Positions 18,113-26,064 of a DNA stretch of 45,191 nucleotides are shown one piece after another. Positions within the stretch are counted from its first letter, which is position 1; the number at the start of each line of letters is the position of its first letter. Source of the stretch: Sphingobacterium wenxiniae (GTDB taxonomy: Bacteria > Bacteroidota > Bacteroidia > Sphingobacteriales > Sphingobacteriaceae); assembly GCF_900116225.1 (NCBI RefSeq), contig NZ_FOZZ01000018.1:1-45191 (forward strand), given 5' to 3'. Position numbers and translations under genes: made by a program. Under the pieces are notes generated by a model. The model saw only the letters and a program-made list of their open reading frames with translations. It was not told the origin of the DNA and did not search any database.

Positions 18113-19285
18113 TTAATAGACTTTATTGTTTTTTCTATCCCAATACAAGATATAAAAAAATGCAAACATCATAATCATGCTGTTGAAAATAAAAATATAC
18201 GGTATCCGCAGAATGATATCATGATAGATGTATCCTGACAAGAGCGCCCCTCCACCTATTCCTATCTCCAATGCAATATACATCGTTGCCATCGCTTTCC
18301 CTCGGTGTTGCGGTAGACTGAGGTCTATTGTCCAAGCATTTACTGCAGGAGAAAGTATGCCACTACCGATACCGTATATTACTGCACCTATAATCAGTCC
18401 AAGAATAGATTGACTTAATCCGATCAACAATACCGAAAATGCAAGGATAACGATACCCACATACATGACCTTTATTCGTCCATACTGGTCAGCGACCTTC
18501 CCCGAGAAAAAACGGATACCAATCGTGGAAAGCGTATAAGCGGTGAAGAAAAGACCTTTATTCTGGATACCTAGATGTTCGCTCCAGTCGGGAATGAGCG
18601 TGAGGATGACCCCATAGCCCGTGTACGATAGTAACGTTACGATAGCCGCAGGCAGAACGCGCCATTCTATAATTTCATCTTTACGTACATAGAGCATTTT
18701 GATAGAAAAACGATTCTTTTGTTGTAGGGTCTCCTTCATGTTCATAACGATGAGAATAGAGAGAATGGCAAAAATAGAAGACATGTAAAACATGAAATCT
18801 ATCCCATATCGTTGCGCAATAAAGCTTCCTAGTGCCGGACCTATTGCTCCTCCGATACTGAAAGCCAGGCCATGCATACCTAAAGCCTCACCCCAGCGGT
18901 TTTGAGGAATAATATCTGCAATGTAAGCCGCTGTGGCCGTAGGTTTGAACCCTGTAGAAAAACCATGGATGAGCCTGAGAAGAAAAAATCCTGCTAATGA
19001 GCTGGTAATGGGATAGAGAAAACCACAAACAAAACAGACAATTGACCCAATCGCCATAACCGGTACGCGTCCCCATTTGTCCGTCAGTTTGCCGCTAAAT
19101 GGCCGGGATATTCCTGCAGTTAAGGTAAATAATGCGATGATAAGTCCCTTGTGTTCTCCACCTCCCATCTTGCTGAGGTAATTTGGAAGCTCGGGTATAA
19201 TCATGTTAAAGCTGGCACAAAATAACAGTGAGCTTAAACATAAGAGATTGAAAGGTAGTGTATATATCGACTTTGTCGAATTCAT
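18113..19285 (-). CDS. Major facilitator superfamily transporter
   Basis: 390 residues, about 12 membrane segments. The MFS motif A is clear in loop 2-3 (GKLTDKWGRVPVM, about residues 60-72) and a second version appears in loop 8-9 (GKVADQYGRIKVM). Helix 4-5 carries the LIHGFSTGFKPTATAAYIAD segment of drug-type efflux and sugar-efflux members. The substrate cannot be read from sequence; multidrug efflux is the usual guess. The start ATGAATTCGACAAAGTCG is repeated, with one base changed, 288 bp upstream beyond a hairpin repeat, so its upstream region has been rearranged. Confidence 0.9.
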   Translation of the reverse strand: MNSTKSIYTLPFNLLCLSSLLFCASFNMIIPELPNYLSKMGGGEHKGLIIALFTLTAGISRPFSGKLTDKWGRVPVMAIGSIVCFVCGFLYPITSSLAGFFLLRLIHGFSTGFKPTATAAYIADIIPQNRWGEALGMHGLAFSIGGAIGPALGSFIAQRYGIDFMFYMSSIFAILSILIVMNMKETLQQKNRFSIKMLYVRKDEIIEWRVLPAAIVTLLSYTGYGVILTLIPDWSEHLGIQNKGLFFTAYTLSTIGIRFFSGKVADQYGRIKVMYVGIVILAFSVLLIGLSQSILGLIIGAVIYGIGSGILSPAVNAWTIDLSLPQHRGKAMATMYIALEIGIGGGALLSGYIYHDIILRIPYIFIFNSMIMMFAFFYILYWDRKNNKVY

Positions 19286-19393
19286 AAAAAAAATTGTTTA
19301 ATCCATCCCATTCCTTAAAGAGGAGATTTGGATGTTATCTATTGCTTCCCTGCTGTGCCTCGGCTCAGAAGCTGTTTAAATTTCTGTTTTTGC

Positions 19394-19540
19394 CCTCCCT
19401 CTCTCGCAAGATTGAGCACAGCGGTATCTTGTGAGGGTAAATAGCCTAAGTTTTCAACTTAGAAACGATAAGAGTAGTAAGTTACAAACTTACTTTATTA
19501 TCCTTCCAAGTTACACTTTGTTAAACTTGAAAGAGGGAGG
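19394..19540. repeat. Multi-hairpin intergenic element upstream of the MFS gene
   Basis: The element is bounded by CCTCCCTCT (19394-19402) and its inverse AGAGGGAGG (19532-19540). It holds three hairpins: CTCGCAAGAT/ATCTTGTGAG, CTAAGTT-TTC-AACTTAG and AGTAAGTT-ACA-AACTTACT (19476-19494). A related copy at 28026-28165 keeps all three, with a compensatory base-pair change in the last. Nothing coding is seen. Confidence 0.7.
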
Positions 19541-19541
19541 A

Positions 19542-19579
19542 GGTAGTATATATATATCGACTTTGTCGAATCCATAAAA
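19542..19579. repeat. Second copy of the MFS gene start region
   Basis: This stretch repeats 19254-19289 (the first codons of the MFS gene) in the same orientation, with a two-base insertion and one substitution (GGTAGT...TATATATCGACTTTGTCGAA, then T/C, then CATAAAA). The copies flank the hairpin element. Read on the minus strand it would begin MDSTKSIYI but quickly loses similarity. Confidence 0.65.
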
Positions 19580-19617
19580 TAAAAAATGTTTTAGGCAACC
19601 TCTGCTATTGTTTCTGC

Positions 19618-20370
19618 TTATTTTATTAATTTTTGCCGAGCTAACTCTGAACAGAACACCGTGGTTGCAACGGCTACATTGAGCGATTCAGCTTGTCCGA
19701 TACGGGGTATAGTGACTGGATGTTGTATTTTAGGCAATATCTCAGTCCCAATACCATTGCCTTCATTGCCCATGACGATCAAACCCGCCTGCCCAAATGA
19801 GGTTTCATATATGGATGAACCCGATAATAGTGCACCATAAGTCGGCAAATTTACCTTTTCTATAAAAGTGGAGAGATCAGTATAGTGAATTTGAATCCGG
19901 GATAGCGAGCCCATTGTCGCTTGCACGACCTTTGGATTATAGGCATCTACCGTGCCTACGGAACAAATGATATGCTCTATGCCGAACCATTCTGCTGTAC
20001 GAATGATGGTTCCCAAATTGCCCGGATCCTGTACGTCATCCAGTACGAGGCTGTGCTGCTGACGTATCGTGTTCCAAGGGAAACTTTCTTCCTGAGGTAT
20101 CTCGACCAAAGCTAAGACCCCTTGTGGACTATTCAGACAAGATATTTTCTGTATTTCGGCAGCCGTTACCTCCGTATATTTTATTTTTTGCGACAAATTA
20201 CCCATTTTTGTGAGTGCGTCCGCAGTTGCATACAGGCTATTAACTGTGTATGAAGAATGTATAAATTCCATGACGGATTTGATACCTTCAACGATAAAAA
20301 GGCTGTGCTGTTTGCGATATTTTTTGTGCTGCAAAGACGTTGTTAAACTTATTTGCGCTTTTGATAACAT
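19618..20370 (-). CDS. TrmH/SpoU-family RNA methyltransferase
   Basis: 250 residues. An N-terminal RNA-binding (SpoU_sub_bind) domain (about 1-95, with KYRKQHSLFIVEGIKSVMEF) precedes a SPOUT trefoil-knot methyltransferase domain. The three SpoU motifs are present: DVQDPGNLGTIIRTAEWFG (motif 1), IVMGNEGNGIG (motif 2) and ESLNVAVATTVFCSELAR (motif 3). Members methylate 2'-OH groups of 23S rRNA or tRNA using SAM; the site cannot be assigned. The start codon is only six bases from that of the divergent tamL, so its promoter must lie inside tamL coding sequence. Confidence 0.9.
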   Translation of the reverse strand: MLSKAQISLTTSLQHKKYRKQHSLFIVEGIKSVMEFIHSSYTVNSLYATADALTKMGNLSQKIKYTEVTAAEIQKISCLNSPQGVLALVEIPQEESFPWNTIRQQHSLVLDDVQDPGNLGTIIRTAEWFGIEHIICSVGTVDAYNPKVVQATMGSLSRIQIHYTDLSTFIEKVNLPTYGALLSGSSIYETSFGQAGLIVMGNEGNGIGTEILPKIQHPVTIPRIGQAESLNVAVATTVFCSELARQKLIK

Positions 20371-20376
20371 GGCTTA

Positions 20377-22734
20377 ATGATTAAAAAATATAGTTTTTTT
20401 GCTTTTGCAAGTATAACGCTTTTATGTCTATTTTTTGCATCCTGTCGTTCTGCAAAATACTTAGAAGAAGGGCAAGCCTTGGTCGTGGATGTAGACATGG
20501 AAGGTGTGCCTCCCCGCTTGCAGGAGCAAGCCCATGCCTATGTTTCCAATGAACTAAAACCGAATTCTCGCCTGAACTTGACAATCTACAATATGTTCAA
20601 TACAAAGAACGGAGCATATAAGAAATTGGGACTTCGTAATGTAGGTGAACCTCCAAATATTCTGGATTCTTCATTTGTGGATTTTTCTGCCCGGCAGATA
20701 AATGGCTATCTATTGACGAGAGGTTATTTCCATGCATCAGTTACACCAGAGGTAGAGATTCGAAATAAAAAAGCGAAAATAGTATTTCGGGCAGATACGG
20801 GGGCATTCTATACGTTGGGGGATATTTCTTACATCATAACTGATTCGGCCATCGCTAACATATATCAACGGGATGTACGCCCCATATCCAAGGTAAAGTC
20901 AGGAAAACAATTTAATAGTGCTGATTTATTAGAAGAGCGGGAAGATGTTTATTTGGCGCTAAAAGAGCATGGTTACTATGATTATCTTCGTCAATATATG
21001 CGTGTGGGTGTAGATACGAATGCGTATATGAATCAGGCAGATTTGCATTTTGAAGTACTGAACCCTAACGAATCCTCCAACCACACAGTTTATGAAATTG
21101 ACAGTGTCCATGTTCTGGTACAGAAGCCAGAACAATATACCGGCAAGCGAAATCCTAAACGATATGTGGATAGTTTGCTGGGAATTTCGTTTGAAGATGA
21201 AACTGGACGATTTCGCTTGAAACCCTTAGCAAGATACATGTATGTACGGTCAGGAAATAAATACAATATTCGGGAAGAAAATAACTCCTATGATAGATTG
21301 TATGAGATGAATGGCTTTCGAAATGTTAAGATTAACTATGAAAAGGTCGACTCCAATAAGTTGGACGTTTATTATACGCTGATTCCGCGACCTGTTATGG
21401 CGAACCAATTGGAAGGTGAGTTTGCTTTTAGCTCTGGGATGAGCGGTTTCAATGTGGGAAATACATTTTCACACCGGAATGTCTTTGGCGGGGCAGAACA
21501 TTTGGAGGTCAAATTGCGGTATGGCGTCTTATTTGATCCTCGGTTGCCGGGAAACTTACAGAATAAGATATTCAACACTGATTTTCAGTTTGGTGTAAAT
21601 CTGATCTTCCCCCGACTTATGTTGCCCTTTGGACATCCTGGAAGCAGTGGGAAATATGGTTTGCCCCGGACGACTCTTTCCTCCAACCTGCAACTTTTTC
21701 AGCAGGATGGTACTTATGCCAATCGATATTTTACCAATTCTATCAATTACTTATGGTATACGTCGGAAAATACACAACATAGTTTAACACCAATTTCGTT
21801 GGAGTACAGAGTGGGGAGGTTAAATGCAGCTTTTGCACAAGAACTGGAAGAAGAAGGCTATTTGCTCTATGTACGAAGTAATAACCGGGAATATTTTGGT
21901 TTAGGAGCGCAATATGCTTTTACCTACAATGCCAGAAAGCTACTGCGTTTGGAAGGTTTTAATTATTTCCGTGGCAGTGTGGACATGAGCGGAAATGTAC
22001 TGGGCTTGGCAAGCGGACTTTTTAACCTTCAGAAAAACACAGATGGGCAGCGTTTGGTGTTTGGAGTACCTTATTTGCAATATGCTAAGGCAGAGTTGGA
22101 TTACCGTTGGTATAAATATCTTGGCGGAAACCGGCAATTTGTTTTCCGTTTTAATAGTGGTGTGGCTGTTCCTTATGGCAATAATTCCAGCTTGTTGATC
22201 TTTGAGAAGAGTTTCTTTAGTGGGGGGATGAATGGCATTCGAGCGTGGCAAGCACGAACGTTGGGCCCAGGAAGTTACAATAGAGAAGTTTTGCCAAATG
22301 AAAATTTGCGACGGAACCTGAGAAACCTGGATCAGTTAGGAGAATTCAAATTAGAAACGAATGCAGAATATAGATTCCGTTTGCTGAATCGCTTTCTGGG
22401 AGCCAAGCTCAATGGAGCAACTTTTCTGGATGCGGGAAATATCTGGCGCTTGCAAAAAAATGAATTGAACCCAGGAGGAGAGTTTCAAGCCGATAAATTT
22501 CTTGCCCAGATTGCGATAGGCACAGGTTTTGGATTGCGGATGGATATGGATTATTTTGTACTCCGCCTAGATGCAGGATTGAAAGTCAAAGACCCGCAGT
22601 TTTCGGGTTCCGATCAGTGGGTAATTAAGGAACTCTTTAATTCTCGTGAATTCAAACGTATGTATAACGCAACGCATAGACCGGATCGTTACAGCTTTTT
22701 TCAATATAATTTTAGCGTAGGGTTGCCTTTTTAG
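20377..22734 (+). CDS. tamL: Outer-membrane assembly lipoprotein TamL (BamA/TamA-like)
   Basis: 785 residues. A lipoprotein signal (MIKKYSFFAFASITLLCLFF then ASC) gives lipidated Cys23. POTRA-like segments follow (about 120-215, starting LGDISYIITDS and including the KSGKQFNSADLLEEREDVY stretch), then an Omp85 C-terminal beta-barrel from about 330 on, with barrel hallmarks such as GGMNGIRAWQARTLGPGSY and an aromatic last strand (YNFSVGLPF). TamL is the Bacteroidota counterpart of TamA: it works with TamB in inserting outer-membrane proteins, and unlike TamA it is lipid anchored. A BamA-like identity is less likely because BamA is not a lipoprotein. It is divergent from the RNA methyltransferase. 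Confidence 0.88.
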   Translation: MIKKYSFFAFASITLLCLFFASCRSAKYLEEGQALVVDVDMEGVPPRLQEQAHAYVSNELKPNSRLNLTIYNMFNTKNGAYKKLGLRNVGEPPNILDSSFVDFSARQINGYLLTRGYFHASVTPEVEIRNKKAKIVFRADTGAFYTLGDISYIITDSAIANIYQRDVRPISKVKSGKQFNSADLLEEREDVYLALKEHGYYDYLRQYMRVGVDTNAYMNQADLHFEVLNPNESSNHTVYEIDSVHVLVQKPEQYTGKRNPKRYVDSLLGISFEDETGRFRLKPLARYMYVRSGNKYNIREENNSYDRLYEMNGFRNVKINYEKVDSNKLDVYYTLIPRPVMANQLEGEFAFSSGMSGFNVGNTFSHRNVFGGAEHLEVKLRYGVLFDPRLPGNLQNKIFNTDFQFGVNLIFPRLMLPFGHPGSSGKYGLPRTTLSSNLQLFQQDGTYANRYFTNSINYLWYTSENTQHSLTPISLEYRVGRLNAAFAQELEEEGYLLYVRSNNREYFGLGAQYAFTYNARKLLRLEGFNYFRGSVDMSGNVLGLASGLFNLQKNTDGQRLVFGVPYLQYAKAELDYRWYKYLGGNRQFVFRFNSGVAVPYGNNSSLLIFEKSFFSGGMNGIRAWQARTLGPGSYNREVLPNENLRRNLRNLDQLGEFKLETNAEYRFRLLNRFLGAKLNGATFLDAGNIWRLQKNELNPGGEFQADKFLAQIAIGTGFGLRMDMDYFVLRLDAGLKVKDPQFSGSDQWVIKELFNSREFKRMYNATHRPDRYSFFQYNFSVGLPF

Positions 22735-22813
22735 CAAAGTAATCCTTTCTGTTATGACAGTAACAATCATAAGATTTAATAATTACTTTATCTAACTTTT
22801 GCAAATTTAAAAC

Positions 22814-24016
22814 ATGAACAAAAGAAGAGATTTTCTAAAACAAGTATCCTTACTATCCTTTGGGATGCTTGCCACGACTACTACCACTTCACTGTGGGCT
22901 AAGGAAGTGGAAATAAATGCACGTCAGGAAGGCTTTACTGTACCTCCTTATCTACAAAATCTTATACCGACTTCTGTATCTGTGATGTTTATTACGTCAA
23001 CAGAAGCCTATAGCTGGATCGAATATCAGGGAGATAGTGGAGAAATTCAAAAGGCATACATGGAAGAGGATGGCTTGTATGATGCATACATCAAACTAAA
23101 TAAGGTGTCTATTTCTGATTTGAAGCCCGGGCAGACCTATCGCTATAGAGCATGCTCCAAACCGATTACGTTATTCGAACCGTATAAATTAGAATATGGT
23201 CCACAAGTAAAGACGGAATGGTTTTCTTTTACCACGCCAAACCCTCAAGCCAAAGAAGTTTCCTGTGTAGTGTTGAATGATATACACGATAGCCCTGAAG
23301 CCTATGGTAAGTTATTGGAGTTAGTGAAGGACAGGTCTTACGAATTTGTTGCTTTGAATGGAGATACATTCGATTATCAGACAGATGAGCAACAGATTGT
23401 CAATCACTTGTTGTTGCCTTGTACCGATTTGTTTGCCAGCCGGAAACCTTTCTTGATGATTCGTGGGAATCACGAAACGAGAGGTAAATTCCGTAGGGAG
23501 TTTAAAAACTATTTTGCCCTGCCTGATAACAAGTTCCATTTTAGCTTTAAGCAAGGCCCGGTATATTGGGTTGTATTAGATACCGGCGAGGACAAACCTG
23601 ATGATCACCCTGTGTATGCCGGTATTGTTGATTTTGATGCCGTGCGTGAGCGCCAAGCCAAATGGTTGGCTGAAGTCGTGAAAACGAAAGACTACCGAGA
23701 TGCTAAATATCGCGTGGTGATTATGCATATTCCGCCTTATCATAGCGGAGAGTGGCATGGTCCGATGCATTGTCAAAAACTATTTGCGCCTATTTTTGCT
23801 GAAAACAAAGTGGACTTGGTGGTTTCAGGGCATACACACCGTTACGGTGTTCACGTACCTGATAACGACCATAATTATCCGGTTGTTATTGGCGGAGGTT
23901 CAAAAGAAGGTAGCCGTACGGTTATCCATATCGCAGCCAACGAACAACAGTTGCACTTGGATATGATACGGGATGATGGGGAGAAAGTAGGAGAGTATAC
24001 CGTAAAAGCGAAGTAA
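22814..24016 (+). CDS. Tat-exported calcineurin-like metallophosphoesterase (purple acid phosphatase type)
   Basis: 400 residues. The N-terminus has a twin-arginine signal (MNKRRDFLKQ, hydrophobic core to about residue 29). Residues about 40-142 form a fibronectin-like purple acid phosphatase N-domain (VPPYLQNLIPTSVSVMFIT, LKPGQTYRYR). The metallophosphoesterase domain follows with all metal motifs: LNDIHD (Asp156, His158), LNGDTFDY (Asp184), IRGNHETRG (Asn219, His220), MHIPPYHS and SGHTHRYG. It should hydrolyse phosphate esters in the periplasm or at the surface; the substrate is unknown. Tat export suits a protein that binds its metals in the cytoplasm. It is 79 bases after tamL. Confidence 0.9.
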   Translation: MNKRRDFLKQVSLLSFGMLATTTTTSLWAKEVEINARQEGFTVPPYLQNLIPTSVSVMFITSTEAYSWIEYQGDSGEIQKAYMEEDGLYDAYIKLNKVSISDLKPGQTYRYRACSKPITLFEPYKLEYGPQVKTEWFSFTTPNPQAKEVSCVVLNDIHDSPEAYGKLLELVKDRSYEFVALNGDTFDYQTDEQQIVNHLLLPCTDLFASRKPFLMIRGNHETRGKFRREFKNYFALPDNKFHFSFKQGPVYWVVLDTGEDKPDDHPVYAGIVDFDAVRERQAKWLAEVVKTKDYRDAKYRVVIMHIPPYHSGEWHGPMHCQKLFAPIFAENKVDLVVSGHTHRYGVHVPDNDHNYPVVIGGGSKEGSRTVIHIAANEQQLHLDMIRDDGEKVGEYTVKAK

Positions 24017-24052
24017 TACAAGAGAGGTTATCCAAAGATAGCCTCTCTCTTA

Positions 24053-24586
24053 TTAAAACACACCCTTTATTCCCAGGAAAACACTCTCCAATAATTGGGA
24101 AATATCCAGCCCCTTGCTAAAATGGAAGTATAGAAAGACGATAGCAAGGATAATAAACACACTGATAAAGCGCTTAAAAGCATAGGCTATCAAGAGAATA
24201 AGAACAGGGATGATCAATAAAAGCCAAGCCTGTATTTTTATGGGTTTAAGCGCATTGTCGGATTTGTGTATATAATAGAATCGGGCTACTGTTTGTGCCT
24301 GGTTTGTATGTTTGAACATGGCAAATGTAGATGATTCGACAGGTTGTTTAAGGACAGCTATACCATCATGAAAAGCCAGCTCTTGTTTAAATCCATTTAG
24401 GCTGAACTGAAATGTTCCATTGATATGTTCCAGTGGTTGATCGGCACTATCCACGGCAATGATGGCTAACTTGCCATTTTGCGTAAGGTTTTCCTTCACC
24501 ACAAAATTTTGGATAAGTTGAGTTTGCCCCACCACATAGATATGGGTGAAAAGTAGGAAAAATAAAATGTTTATTGCTTTTATCAC
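24053..24586 (-). CDS. Secreted/membrane protein of unknown function
   Basis: 177 residues, not recognised. A signal peptide covers residues 1-20 (FFLLFTHIYVVGQ). Residues 21-115 are a beta-rich extracytoplasmic domain with no visible motif. Two membrane segments follow (about 119-138 and 143-161), and a short C-terminal tail ends GIKGVF. The layout suggests an extracytoplasmic sensor or carrier domain anchored from the C-terminal side. It converges with the metallophosphoesterase gene and is divergent from the small membrane protein at 24688. A TAATTTTG -7 box on the minus strand (24612-24619) lies 25 bases before the start. Confidence 0.65.
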   Translation of the reverse strand: MIKAINILFFLLFTHIYVVGQTQLIQNFVVKENLTQNGKLAIIAVDSADQPLEHINGTFQFSLNGFKQELAFHDGIAVLKQPVESSTFAMFKHTNQAQTVARFYYIHKSDNALKPIKIQAWLLLIIPVLILLIAYAFKRFISVFIILAIVFLYFHFSKGLDISQLLESVFLGIKGVF

Positions 24587-24611
24587 GGTTATATTATCGA
24601 ATTCGTTTCTA

Positions 24612-24619
24612 CAAAATTA
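24612..24619 (-). promoter_or_regulatory. -7 box of the unknown secreted protein
   Basis: TAATTTTG on the minus strand matches TAnnTTTG, 25 bases before the ATG at 24586. No consensus TTG lies at the usual distance. Confidence 0.4.
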
Positions 24620-24631
24620 ATGTATTTACTT

Positions 24632-24661
24632 TTGAATTTTTACTTTTCTTCATTACATTTG
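24632..24661 (+). promoter_or_regulatory. Consensus promoter of the small two-helix membrane protein
   Basis: TTG (24632-24634), exactly 19 bases, TACATTTG (24654-24661): a full consensus Bacteroidota promoter. The ATG at 24688 is 26 bases downstream of the -7 box, which argues against the longer frame starting at 24574. Confidence 0.75.
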
Positions 24662-24687
24662 TTGGCAATAAAAGAATTATAGAAGAT

Positions 24688-24948
24688 ATGGAAAATACAG
24701 TGTCTCAAAGACCGGCTAAAAAGACGGATAACAATGCAAACCGTACATCATATTATGTAACGCTTACTGTGGCTATCGTGATTGGTTTAGTAGGAGTTTT
24801 TATTCGCTTTGTTCCTGATGTATTACCTGCATTGGATCAGATGACTACTCTTTTCTCTGCAGTAGCAAATATTCTTATAATCGTTGCCTCGGTAATTGCT
24901 TTTAAAGTTGTATTTGATATTTTAGGTTTTGGAAAAAACCGAGATTAA
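24688..24948 (+). CDS. Small two-helix membrane protein
   Basis: 86 residues from ATG 24688; a longer frame from 24574 would overlap the promoter and the divergent gene, so it is rejected. A polar 20-residue N-terminus rich in Q, K and N precedes two membrane segments (about 22-42, YYVTLTVAIVIGLVGVFIRF, and 56-76, ANILIIVASVIAFKVVFDIL) and a short GFGKNRD tail. I do not recognise the family. The strong promoter and terminator suggest a separately expressed gene. Confidence 0.7.
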   Translation: MENTVSQRPAKKTDNNANRTSYYVTLTVAIVIGLVGVFIRFVPDVLPALDQMTTLFSAVANILIIVASVIAFKVVFDILGFGKNRD

Positions 24949-25007
24949 ACAGATTTGCTTTTCATTTTTTTTTTAAGTTTAAATAAATAATTAGTTACTC
25001 CAAAAAG

Positions 25008-25034
25008 AAGCCTCAAGATTTTTTCTTGAGGCTT
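25008..25034. terminator. Bidirectional terminator
   Basis: AAGCCTCAAGA, loop TTTTT, TCTTGAGGCTT (25008-25034), followed by more Ts on the plus strand and preceded by an A-run giving Us on the minus strand. It separates two convergent small membrane-protein genes. Confidence 0.85.
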
Positions 25035-25044
25035 TTTTGTTGTT

Positions 25045-25470
25045 TTAGTTTATCAATGACCAAGTTGACCAAGGAAGTCTGGATAAGACCAAAATCAGAC
25101 CGATCGTGTACATAATGAACACTGTCCTGTTGGCAGCATAACTCTCGGTTGCTCTTTTTGCTTTCGAATATCCGATGGTAATCAGTACAATCCCAATAAG
25201 CATCGTAAGCGGGTGCTCAATTAATTTCAACCGCATATCTGGATTTTTCATTACGCCTGAAGAAAACATCGTATGGTATTTTAATGAGAAATAATAAATA
25301 ATCCCGATGACCATTTGAAGATGGGCAGCGATTAGACCTAATAAAGCAATTTTGCGGTTGTACGGATTTGCCTTGAAGTAATTGACCGCTGTGATCACAA
25401 TTGAAATAACTAAAGCTACTAATAAGATAACTGCTAAAGTAGAGTGTAAATGTTTCATTCCTGTTAACAT
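25045..25470 (-). CDS. Four-helix membrane protein, cytochrome-b-like in layout
   Basis: 141 residues with four predicted membrane segments (about 10-29, 41-62, 84-103, 116-134). Conserved-looking histidines at helix ends (LHSTL near residue 8, AHLQMV near 49, KYHTM near 65, EHPLTM near 86) resemble the cytochrome b-like small membrane proteins annotated in Sphingobacteriaceae, where they could bind haem. This is a layout-based suggestion; no diagnostic motif is present. The start may be ATG 25470 or the fourth-codon-later ATG at 25458, which has AACAGGA upstream. Confidence 0.7.
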   Translation of the reverse strand: MLTGMKHLHSTLAVILLVALVISIVITAVNYFKANPYNRKIALLGLIAAHLQMVIGIIYYFSLKYHTMFSSGVMKNPDMRLKLIEHPLTMLIGIVLITIGYSKAKRATESYAANRTVFIMYTIGLILVLSRLPWSTWSLIN

Positions 25471-25540
25471 ATTTATTTGTTTTTATTTTTATTTTGTTTG
25501 TTCGAGTAACTGATGAATTGAGTAATTGTTTTATTGACTC

Positions 25541-25939
25541 TTATTCATTCTTGAGTTTGTTTTTCAAATTGTTTCCATGCTTAAGCTGATACTTATAAAG
25601 TGCGTTGAGCTTGTTGATAATGCTATCCATTTTTGTACGAAAACTGTCATATACATTTTCTTGAATATAGCCTAATTATTTGGCAAGGTTCAGGTGACTA
25701 ATACTTTCTAAGGCACTTGAATAAGCGATATTTGTATAATGTGCTCGATCATTATTGCTTGCCCTTCCTGAGCCCTCAGCAATATTGGCTGCAATACTGC
25801 TAATAGAACGTTTTATTTGTGTCGTTAATTCATAACGTTCCTCGAAGGGCCAGGATTTCACTATTTCGCGAATAGTCACATTAAGAAACAGAGACTCCTT
25901 ATAGACCTCTAACTTCTCAAATGAATAAATATAATACAT
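25541..25939 (-). pseudogene. Four-helix-bundle (23S rRNA intervening-sequence type) protein, interrupted by an in-frame stop
   Basis: The first 87 residues are a clear four-helix-bundle protein (FEKLEVYKESLFLNVTIREI; ANIAEGSGRASNNDRAHYTN; SALESISHLNLAK). A TAA stop at 25676-25678 follows, but the same frame continues with LGYIQENVYDSFRTKMDSII and runs to a second stop at 25541-25543, giving the expected family length (about 131 residues). The conserved family text at this point is AKELGYI, so the TAA sits where Glu or Gln belongs; one base change explains it. It is therefore a nonsense-broken gene, a truncated but expressed protein, or a sequencing error. These proteins occur in rRNA introns and as stand-alone genes; their role is unclear. 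Confidence 0.8.
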
Positions 25940-25969
25940 AATTTACTATTTAATGAGATAGTCAGTTCT

Positions 25970-26060
25970 CCACTTCGTCAATTCCCTCTTAATTTCTACC
26001 TACAATTAACCAACTCACCACTTCAACAATTAACCACTTAATCAATTAAACGTATATTAC
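25970..26060. repeat. TTAA-word intergenic repeat
   Basis: The gap before the peptidase gene is filled by CAATTAACCAACTCACC, CAACAATTAACCACTTAATC and AATTAAACG words. Nothing coding is seen. Confidence 0.55.
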
Positions 26061-26064
26061 CCAA

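Noticed and set aside
24574..24687. N-terminal extension of the small membrane protein
   Set aside because: It would contain the consensus promoter at 24632-24661 and overlap the divergent gene start.
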